Assembly: GCA_024196135.1 (NCBI GenBank)
Contig: JAMQCK010000781.1
Coordinates: 1-15,917, forward strand
Length of the DNA: 15,917 nucleotides
Direction: 5' to 3'
DNA from: Pleurotus ostreatus/Saccharomyces cerevisiae fusant
Lineage: Eukaryota > Opisthokonta
Shown: one piece after another, positions 9,937 to 15,917 of the stretch
Position numbering within the stretch: position 1 is the first letter of the stretch
How the letters are laid out: the number at the start of each line of letters is the position of its first letter
Made by a program: the position numbers and the translations under genes
Notes under the pieces: model-generated
The model's database searches: none
The model's input: the letters and a program-made list of their open reading frames with translations, nothing else
Told to the model about the DNA's origin: nothing

Positions 9937-12302
9937 ATGAAGCTCTCCCGGTTGCGCATCGAGGCGGAGGATGCCCAGCTCGAGACGGGCTGTGATGGGG
10001 AGGTTATTCGCTGCCAGCGGGATCTCCTTCCCGTTGCCCCCCTTCCCGATGGACCCCGCAAGTGGGGCACATTTCACCTGCTTGGGTACTGGATTGCTGA
10101 AGGCTTTGGTGCGATGGCTTCTATCAAGTCTCGTACATGTCAAGCTGACGTTCCCCTTCCCTCTGGACCTTGACAGGCATCAGGTAAGAAGATATCGGAC
10201 TCATCGTGGGTTTCCCTTTGTCCTCAACAATTCTCAGTCAGTACCAGACCGCGTCCACAGCTGTAGCGAGCGGCCTTTCTCCTGGTGCCACTATAGGTGC
10301 AGTCTTCCTTGGACATGGCCTCGTCTGTAAGTCGTTGCAATCGGTTTTACTGCTGAAGCTCATCCGTCGCAGCCATCGCATGCGCGCTCAACGCCTGGGT
10401 GGGCGCCACATATGGCATCAATTTTCCCGTCTTCGCGCGCGCCTCCTTTGGCATCCGCGGCACCACCCTCGCCGTTATCTGCAGAGCCGTCTCCGCCATC
10501 GTCTGGTTTGGTACCCAGAGCTACCAAGGTACGCACGAAAACACGAGGACCCTTGCACGCATTCATCGAGTCATCTTTCCTTACCCCACTCGTCTTTCTT
10601 ACCCCACTTGCAGGAGGACAATGCGTCGCGGTCATGATCTCTGCCATATGGCCCTCATTCAAGCGCTTTCCGAACCATCTGCCGGAGAGCGCACATGTCA
10701 CCTCATCGCAGCTGCTGTGCTTCTTGTACGTGTGCATGGATCATAAGCGCCCCATGACGAGGCTTTGCTGACCCCGGAACGGCAGTCTATTCTATCTGAT
10801 GCAACTTCCGTGCTTGTACATTCATATATCGAAACTGCGATACTTGTTTCTGTTCAAAGTCATGATTATGGTGCGTGCGGGTGGATGACGAGACGAGTTG
10901 GGCTGACGCCTTGTCATAGCCAATATTCGGACTCACGTTATGTGCGCCACCCTCACCGTCAGGAATTTACTACGAACGCTCACGCTTCTTCAGTTGGCTG
11001 GGCCGTAGGTCGCGCACACGGTTTCGGCCCCATTTTCAGCGAAGGAACTGCTTCGGGAAGCATACCCCCCGCAGTAATGTTCTTCTCCGCAATGACCTCT
11101 GCCATAGCCGGGAAGGCGACTTTGGCGCTCAACATCTGCGTGAGCCTAGACCTTACCCTCTCAGCGCCTTCGATTCATTGAACACGCGATCTACAGGACT
11201 TTACGCGCTACGCGAAGTCGCCACGAACGGCAGCGCTGACGAACGTGTTCGCGCTCACTGTGCCTGTTACACTTTGCGTGTACGTGTTCTCTTCATAACG
11301 TTGCATAAGCCCCAATGATCCAACCCCTCCCTCAGTATCCTCGGCGTCGTAGTCACCTCCGCCGCGCAAGTAATATACGGCGTAAGCACCTGGAACCCCC
11401 TCCAAGTCTGCGAACTCTGGAACAACCGCCCCGCCCAATTCTTCGCCGGCTTCTGCTGGGCCCTCTCCGTCCTCGTCACCAACATCTCGGCGAACTCGAC
11501 GGCGGTGGGGAACGACTTGGCGATTCTGTTCCCAAAATACGTCAATATACGGCGCGGGCAGTATATTTGCGCGGTGCTGGCGGTTGCCACGTGTCCTTGG
11601 ATTATACAGAATTCGGCGACGTCGTTCACGGCGTTTCTGTGAGTCGGCGTAGTCCGAGGGTAGTGAACTTGGGCTGACAATGTTTTCAGCGGCGGATATT
11701 CGATTTTCTTGGGCCCAATTTGTGGCATCATGCTCGCAGACTACGTTCGTACTGCGCTTTCTATAATGTTTATGGTGCTTACACTCGGTGCAGTTCGTCC
11801 TTAGACGACGATATATGAACTTGACGGCCCTCTATTGCCATGGACCAGCGCCGTACTGGTACGGCGATCTTTTTTGTGCGCCTTTCTGCGGCTAACGTCT
11901 CTCCAGGTACTGGCACGGGTTCAACCTCCGCGCCATCGCCGCCTTCGTCCTGGCCTTGATACCCAACTTACCAGGCTTCGTGGCAAAAGTAAATAATCAC
12001 AACAATATACCCAAGGCGGCGACATATATATTGTGAGTTGCGCCACTTCTCTTCACGTCTTCGCCTCTCCACGTCTTCGCCTCTCCACCCTGCCACACGC
12101 GCCACATCCGCTGACCATGACCCTCAGTTCCTGCGTCTGGCCCGTCGGCGTGCTGGTCAGCGCCGCTTTATACCTGATATTTAGCGCGATATGGGCGCCG
12201 AGCGCGGTCCCGCGACCGCCGTCGCCGGCCGTGAGCCGGTGCGACTCGACGATTGTTGACGAAAAATGCGATGATGTGCACAAGTGTGTCGACGGCAGTT
12301 AG
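9937..12302 (+). CDS. NCS1-family nucleobase/vitamin:cation symporter (permease)
   Basis: This is a plasma-membrane permease of the NCS1 (uracil/allantoin/cytosine/thiamine/nicotinamide riboside) family; the substrate cannot be told from sequence. The model is join(9937..10108, 10177..10183, 10238..10326, 10373..10528, 10614..10725, 10786..10870, 10920..10941, 10994..11139, 11197..11279, 11336..11638, 11690..11744, 11794..11858, 11907..12032, 12128..12302), giving 531 aa. The N-terminus has RDLLPV before a Lys-Trp, as usual for NCS1. Hydrophobic segments follow: FHLLGYWIAEGFGISQYQ, ATIGAVFLGHG, YGINFPVFARASFG, VWFGTQSYQGGQCV, PIFGLTLFGWAVG, FGPIFSEG, DFTRYAK, NISANSTAVGNDLAILFPKY, FLGPICGIMLADYFVLRR and YWYWHGFNLRA, ending with WPVGVLVSAALYL. 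Exon 2 is 7 nt and exon 7 is 22 nt; both are needed to keep conserved motifs. An in-frame TGA at 9826 limits upstream extension. The start at 9937 is the least certain point. The last two exons are duplicated downstream as a pseudogene. Confidence 0.9.
10177..10183 (+). other. 7-nt micro-exon of the permease gene
   Basis: GCATCAG sits between introns 10109-10176 (GTGCGA...TTGACAG) and 10184-10237 (GTAAGA...TTCTCAG). Splicing yields Gly-Phe-Gly-Ile-Ser-Gln-Tyr-Gln, as expected for the family after its first helix. Skipping it would shift the frame. Confidence 0.8.
12055..12086 (+). repeat. 16-nt unit repeated twice in tandem inside the last permease intron
   Basis: acgtcttcgcctctcc occurs twice without a gap. 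The host intron (12033-12127) is 95 nt, the longest in the window, and the repeat accounts for part of the excess. Confidence 0.85.
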
Positions 12303-12410
12303 GTGCATTGGTCTCGCTTGGAGGAAGTATATAGTATACATGGTATATTGTAACGACAAGGGTAGCTAGGAATAGAGGAAAGAAGTTCAAACACAGGTTC
12401 GCGGGCAATA

Positions 12411-13118
12411 TTAGGTAGAGTTTTTGGTTGGCTGGGTACCAGCTTTCTCTTGCACGGCTACATTGCCTTTCTTGAAGCCGTCCGCTCCGAGAAGAATTGT
12501 CTGCCGGTCTCGCTCAGCCTCCACCAGCTGAACAAAGCGTTCCAAGGTCATCTCCTCGACTTTCCTGGCTTGGTCAGGATATACTTTGAGATCATCTTTT
12601 CTAAAGAAAGGGTGCGCGAGTTGTACAACCCGAGACCGCCCCGTCTTGTCGCGCTTGAGACGAGCATTGCTGAACCAATTTTTGACTTGCTCGACGCTTC
12701 TGTAGGCATGATGAATCTTGACACCTGAAGAGGTAGCTAGACTGTTGCCGTACCTTCCGGTGACTAATGCAAGGGCCGCCCAATATGCGTCGCAGGTCAT
12801 GGGTGATAGTCCAGAGTAGACGAGCTCAAAGACGTTGACTTGCAATTGGGTGGCCACGGTATCCTGTTTGGGGATCTTATCAGCTGCCGCGATCAAGGCA
12901 GCGGCGAATCCCTGTTGCTGCTCTCTCGTGATGCTGCGCCGTTGCCAGCGTTGACGCGCTAAGTGAATATGATGCAGCTGCTGGGCGGAAGGGCGCGCAT
13001 ATCGCGTCCGGTGTTGAAACGCGTGGAGGGTGCTTTTGGATGGAGTACTGCGCTGTGCCACCACTGAGTGAGATACGATGGCACCTAAGGGTGCGTTCTG
13101 TACGACGTAATCCGACAT
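12411..13118 (-). CDS. Small homeodomain transcription-factor-like protein, paralogue HD-1
   Basis: The model is complement(join(12411..12699, 12754..13118)), giving 217 aa with one 54-nt GT-AG intron. Splicing creates LALVTGRSVEQVKNWFSNAR, an almost canonical helix 2-turn-helix 3 of a homeodomain. Trp130, Phe131, Asn133 and Arg135 fall at homeodomain positions 48, 49, 51 and 53, and helix 2 is residues 110-120. Helix 1 (about 92-103) is less canonical. A basic stretch (R134-R145) could aid nuclear entry. Residues 169-193 form a charged amphipathic helix (EEMTLERFVQLVEAERDRQT) that could mediate dimerisation; this is inferred. An upstream Met at 13352 is open, but similarity to HD-2 begins at MSDY (13118). 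The last codons face the permease stop across 108 nt. I do not recognise a named family member; the DNA target is unknown. The intron is in frame and stop-free, so unspliced RNA would also be translatable. Confidence 0.82.
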   Translation of the reverse strand: MSDYVVQNAPLGAIVSHSVVAQRSTPSKSTLHAFQHRTRYARPSAQQLHHIHLARQRWQRRSITREQQQGFAAALIAAADKIPKQDTVATQLQVNVFELVYSGLSPMTCDAYWAALALVTGRYGNSLATSSGVKIHHAYRSVEQVKNWFSNARLKRDKTGRSRVVQLAHPFFRKDDLKVYPDQARKVEEMTLERFVQLVEAERDRQTILLGADGFKKGNVAVQEKAGTQPTKNST

Positions 13119-13291
13119 TGTGGGAGATGGAGCGAGAATGGCCACAAATAACGCTCGCGGAGGGCTGAAACGATGCGAGCACAACAGGCAGAGTCGGGAG
13201 TGGGAGGAAGGTGAAGAACCTTGGATATAGTAGTGGCGGGGTGCGTATGAGGGACAGCGGGCGTTGAGGCTTGAGGATCGCTTTACCTGGC

Positions 13292-13299
13292 TATATATA
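13292..13299 (-). promoter_or_regulatory. TATA box of HD-1 (TATATATA)
   Basis: It lies 174 nt upstream of the HD-1 ATG. The surrounding TATATATATGCGAG aligns with TATAAATATGCGAG upstream of HD-2, so the element is conserved between the two units. Confidence 0.55.
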
Positions 13300-13577
13300 T
13301 GCGAGGGAATGTTTGTGGGCGCAAATAATGAAGGCCTTTGCACGCATCCCATTGAATAGTGGGCAGTGCATCAGAATAAATGCTGGGCGCCCTTTAGAAG
13401 AGAAGAATAGAAGCGTAGGAAGGCAGTGAATGGATGGTAATTCTACCTGATATGGCAAGAGAATGAAGGTTGGGAACATGTTGAAGTTGATTGATTGATC
13501 TGATGGGAGACACATGGGCGACGAGTGGACGCCAGTGGCGCGGAGGCGACTTGAACCCGGACTCGACGGTCTTCACT

Positions 13578-13720
13578 ACGTCGGACGTGCAATCCATCAT
13601 CGGCCAGACTGTATTCAACCGGAGAAACAAGGCAGGCAATCTTGAATAGACTTACCCCGCCCATGTCAAGGGCTGAGAAGACGTCGGACCAGAGGGCGAC
13701 GAACGGAAGCCCTCTTATAA
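13578..13720 (+). pseudogene. SEC3 5' fragment, dead copy
   Basis: This aligns with the first exon of the real SEC3 at 15421. Over the first 70 bases about 53 match. The start codon is ACG (13578-13580), codon 24 is TAG (13647-13649), and the match fades near 13713-13728, just before the position of the first SEC3 intron. There it is joined to permease sequence. It cannot encode an exocyst subunit. It is the truncated end of duplication unit 1. Confidence 0.88.
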
Positions 13721-13727
13721 TTGTGGC

Positions 13728-14088
13728 CAACCTCTTTCCCTGGGTATTGCCACGAACTCACCCTTCGCGTCATCTCAGCCTTCACATTGGCATCGATACT
13801 CAAGCTACTAGGCTTCGTAGAGAAGTGGCAATGGACCCAAGGCGGTGATACATGATTACAGGCTGCACCAGCTTGCCTCTGAGTAGCAAAATGGCGAAGT
13901 GGCGAAGAGGCACAGACGTCCTCGGTATATAGTAATCCTTCGTGTGCTGCTCAGCGCCGCCGTACATTCATTGTTCGTGGCGACTGAGCGCGGTCGCGCG
14001 ACCACTGCTCCCTGCCGTAGGCCGTTCCAAGTTGTTGATTGTCGACGAAAAATGCGAGAACGTGCACAAGTGTGTCGACGACAGTCAG
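13728..14088 (+). pseudogene. NCS1 permease 3' fragment, dead copy
   Basis: This corresponds to the branch-site end of the intron at 11859-11906 and to exons 13 and 14 of the permease. Over the first 75 coding bases about 54 match (YWHGFNLRAI has become YCHELTLRVI). The frame meets TGA at 13853-13855. The region equivalent to the last intron and the start of exon 14 is rearranged. The final 51 bases are strikingly conserved, but the permease stop TAG is CAG here. There is no upstream part of the gene, so it is a non-functional remnant opening duplication unit 2. Confidence 0.87.
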
Positions 14089-14324
14089 ATGGCTGGATCC
14101 AGCGAATGGGACTTATATAATGCACACGATACAGCGAGACGATGAATATAAATAGGAGAGAAGGATGAACGAAGAAATAATACATCCAGATGTCCATGAT
14201 CAGTCGAAAGCAAATGTTGGGCAGGAGTCCGGAAGTAAAGGATGCCGCAAGGGTGACACGCAAGCTTGCACGCAATGCGCTTATGATGTACAGACCAACT
14301 GTCAACCACCTGCATACTGTATTA

Positions 14325-15012
14325 TCAGAGTGCAAGAGTGCCGGCGGCCTCCTTTGAGGCTTGGTGATTTGGCGCAAAGCCTTGCAAGCCCAAGAGAATG
14401 GTCTGACGACTCCGCTCGGCTTCCGCAAGCTGTATAAGCCGTTCTAACGTCATCTCCTCAACAGCGCGAACTTTTTCGGGATATACACGGATGGCATTTC
14501 CAGGCTTCAGAAACCAAGGCCGTGCAAGCCTAGTAACGCGCTGCTTGCCCTTCAGTGTACGAAACTGTCGGTTATTATTTCTCCATGTCCAAACCTTGTG
14601 ATATGGCCTTCGAAGGAGTTCAGAGAAAATGGGCGAGGCATAGCGTGTAATGCACGTACTGGTTGGTAACCAAGGTCAGGGTGGCGACGTGAGCGCGGTC
14701 AAAGAAAGGCGTGTAACCGGAGAATATGCTCTCCATGACCTTGACGTTCACCGGGCATTGGCGGCGCCCTTTATCCTTGTCTTCTGGGATCATATTCGCT
14801 GCGCGCTCCAGTCTGTTGAGCAGTTCCATCTGCTGCTGCCGTGTACAGGGCTGTCGAAGTCGATAGGACAACTGCAGGCGCTTCCTTTCGGAGGCGGTTG
14901 GGCGATGTGAAAAGGCGATACATGTGCTGGAGCGAATATCTTTCTTGGTCGTTGTGGCGAGTGACACCACAGCACCCAAAGGCGTGTACCGTACAGCGGG
15001 CTCAGTCGTCAT
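14325..15012 (-). CDS. Diverged homeodomain-like protein, paralogue HD-2
   Basis: The model is complement(join(14325..14607, 14660..15012)), giving 211 aa. The 52-nt intron (GTACGT...TCGAAG, with CTGAAC as a possible branch site) is at the same place as in HD-1. With this splice the helix-turn-helix regions of HD-1 and HD-2 align without a gap. MTTE...TPLGAVVS matches the HD-1 start, and residues 168-192 match the HD-1 C-terminal helix at 21 of 25 positions. The recognition helix reads KVWTWRNNNRQFR. Trp126, Asn129 and Arg131 are kept, but the position-49 Phe is Arg, and the basic residues that follow in HD-1 are partly lost. No stop or frameshift was found after splicing, so it is called a gene rather than a pseudogene, although expression is unproven. 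DNA binding may be altered or lost. Confidence 0.72.
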
Positions 15013-15420
15013 TGAAAATAGAATGGGGAGTTGCCACAACAGAGGCGTCCCTTAAAATGATGGGAGAGATAATGAAGTCGGTGTAGAGTGGCGAGGAGTG
15101 AATGGGGGGTCGATGAAATCTCAGGCCCCTCTGACCTTCCTATAAATATGCGAGAGTATTGCTGTAGGCGCCAGTGTTAAGGCCTTTGCATTCGCCGCAT
15201 TGAATAGTGGGCAGTGCGTCTGAGTTTCTGGGCGCCATTAGAAGAGAAGAATAGAAGCGCAGAAAAGGCAGTGAATGGACGGCGCTTCTACTTGATTTGG
15301 CAAGAAGATGGAGGTTGGGAGCAAGTTGAAGTTGATTGATCTGATGGGAGACACGTGGGTGACGAGAGAACGTCAATGGCGCGGAAGTTGTCTTGAACTT
15401 GGATTCGACGCGTCCTCGCC
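15013..15420. promoter_or_regulatory. Divergent promoter region of HD-2 and SEC3
   Basis: These 408 nt lie between two ATGs pointing apart. They contain TATAAATA (15141-15148) and CACGTGGG (15352-15359). The part 15199-15366 closely matches 13351-13524 in unit 1, including a perfect 20-nt match attgaatagtgggcagtgc preceded by C. In unit 1 the octamer is CACATGGG (13511-13518) and a GATT unit has been added in the run near 13490. The region must serve SEC3 on one side and HD-2 on the other. Confidence 0.6.
15141..15148. promoter_or_regulatory. TATA box TATAAATA between HD-2 and SEC3
   Basis: It lies 129 nt upstream of the HD-2 ATG (minus strand) and 273 nt upstream of the SEC3 ATG. It is the counterpart of the HD-1 TATA box at 13292-13299, which suggests that it mainly serves the HD gene. 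Confidence 0.45.
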
Positions 15421-15917
15421 ATGTCGGACGTGCGATCCGTCATCATCCAGTCCGTCTTTAATCGAAGAAACGCAGCAGGCAACCTCGAAGAGACCTACAT
15501 CGCCCATGTCAAGGTCTGGGAAGACGCCGGACCGGAGGGTGGCGGACGGAAACCGCGATACATCCTGCTTTCCCGTACGTGAAATGGAGCGAGAGACGCG
15601 CGGCCTGAAGCTCAGAATGCAGAATCGAACAATGGGAGCGGGTTCATCCACAAGTCGAAGATGAACAATAATGGGACGTTTTCTGTGGGCAAGACATGGA
15701 GACTACCCGAGCTGCGCGGCGTCACTGTCATTAACGTGTGTATGCACCCCATCGTCCCCTGCAGACATGCTGAACAACCGTAGCCATCCAACTTCAGCAT
15801 TACACTGTCCAGAACGTATCGCTGGGAGACGGAAGATGCTCTCGAACAGCGGAACTTTGTCGAGGCGCTTGTACGGCTCTTCCACACGGTCACCAATGGA
15901 CAGGCGCCTTTGCGTGT
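15421..15917 (+). CDS. SEC3: Exocyst complex subunit Sec3, N-terminal part (continues past window)
   Basis: Sec3 is a subunit of the exocyst, which tethers secretory vesicles at growth sites of the plasma membrane. Its N-terminal PH-like domain binds PI(4,5)P2 and Rho-family GTPases. The model is join(15421..15574, 15623..15735, 15784..>15917), with two 48-nt GT-AG introns. About 133 residues are visible. MSDVRSVIIQSVFNRRN, ETYIAHVKVWEDAG, KPRYILLSQ, SGFIHKSKMNNNGTFSVGKT, WRLPELRGV and ITLSRTYRWETEDA are typical of the fungal Sec3 N-terminal domain. The start is supported by the family and by a purine-poor but usual ATG context (cgccATGTCGG). The coiled-coil and Sec3 C-terminal regions lie beyond the window. 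Its first exon and promoter exist as a dead duplicate at 13578-13720. Confidence 0.92.

Larger units (their letters stand above)
11888..13720. repeat. Segmental tandem duplication, unit 1
   Basis: This is the left copy of a direct repeat of about 1.84 kb. It runs from the last part of the intron at 11859-11906, through permease exons 13-14, the HD-1 gene, its promoter, and the 5' end of a SEC3 copy. Anchors to unit 2 include 11907 = 13745, 12252-12302 = 14038-14088, HD-1 = HD-2, 13351 = 15199 and 13578 = 15421, all in the same order and orientation. Boundaries are good to about 15 nt. Confidence 0.88.
13728..15565. repeat. Segmental tandem duplication, unit 2
   Basis: This is the right copy of the direct repeat of about 1.84 kb. 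It starts directly where unit 1 ends and holds the dead permease 3' end, HD-2, the shared promoter block and the first exon of the intact SEC3. Unit 2 carries extra sequence of about 130 nt between the permease remnant and the HD-2 stop, and is shorter in the permease exon region. Confidence 0.88.

Noticed and set aside
12411..13352. Unspliced 313-residue reading of HD-1 starting at the upstream Met
   Set aside because: Similarity with HD-2 begins at MSDY/MTTE (13118 and 15012), the upstream part overlaps the TATA box, and splicing the 54-nt intron gives a much better homeodomain.
13856..14428. 190-codon minus-strand open frame
   Set aside because: It runs over the permease remnant and the HD-2 3' end in a wrong frame, with no motif and no support from the duplicated unit.
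12411..15012. A-type mating-type (HD1/HD2) locus
   Set aside because: The two HD genes are tandem paralogues in the same orientation, not a divergent HD1/HD2 pair, and none of the usual neighbours (mitochondrial intermediate peptidase, beta-fg) is present. The proteins are also too short.
11888..15565. Two direct repeats as LTRs of a retrotransposon
   Set aside because: The repeats abut each other with no internal element, contain fragments of host genes, and lack TG...CA ends, a primer-binding site or gag-pol.
11888..15565. Assembly artefact from two unmerged haplotypes
   Set aside because: About a quarter of bases differ in the dead parts, the two outer genes are each intact only once, and the stops and start loss are asymmetric. 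Heterozygosity would not give this pattern; long reads could settle it.
1..15917. CRISPR arrays, tRNA or rRNA genes, insertion sequences
   Set aside because: No regularly spaced repeats, cloverleaf with conserved TTCRANY box, rRNA core sequence or terminal inverted repeats with a transposase frame were seen by eye.

Overview
The window looks like nuclear DNA of a filamentous basidiomycete, probably an Agaricomycete (inference). The genes are packed and intron-dense. Nearly all introns that I could place are 46-95 nt with GT-AG ends. Products are typical eukaryotic housekeeping proteins: a peroxisomal thiolase, ceramide glucosyltransferase, exocyst Sec3 and an NCS1 permease. All gene models were spliced by hand from reading frame and family motifs. 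No rRNA, tRNA, CRISPR array or recognisable transposon was found.

Layout, left to right. (1) 1-1277, minus: 3-ketoacyl-CoA thiolase with an N-terminal PTS2 signal; its 3' end lies outside the window. (2) 1278-2405: divergent promoter region with a 17-nt palindrome and a CACGTGGG site. (3) 2406-4457, plus: NRAMP metal transporter. (4) 4898-6368, plus: TatD-family metallo-hydrolase with a 9-nt micro-exon and a GC-AG intron. (5) 6435-7920, minus: ceramide glucosyltransferase, convergent with the TatD gene. (6) 8303-9428, minus: class II aldolase/adducin-domain protein. (7) 9937-12302, plus: NCS1 nucleobase/vitamin permease in 14 exons, one of only 7 nt. (8) 12411-13118 and 14325-15012, minus: two small homeodomain-type proteins that are paralogues. 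(9) 15421-window end, plus: the 5' part of SEC3.

The most interesting region is 11.9-15.6 kb. A unit of about 1.84 kb holding [3' end of the permease - HD gene - promoter and first exon of SEC3] is present twice, head to tail. The outer copies of the split genes are intact: the permease in unit 1 and SEC3 in unit 2. The inner copies are dead: a SEC3 5' fragment with ATG changed to ACG and a stop at codon 24, joined directly to a permease 3' fragment with an early stop. Dead coding sequence differs by roughly a quarter of its bases, so the duplication is old. Both HD genes nevertheless keep full-length spliceable frames. They share a nearly identical C-terminal helix but have very different DNA-recognition helices: WFSNAR in HD-1 against WRNNNR in HD-2. 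This suggests two retained, functionally diverging transcription-factor-like paralogues.

Otherwise the genes do not form one pathway. Thiolase (fatty-acid oxidation), NRAMP (metal uptake), glucosylceramide synthesis and the exocyst are unrelated neighbours, as is usual in fungal genomes.
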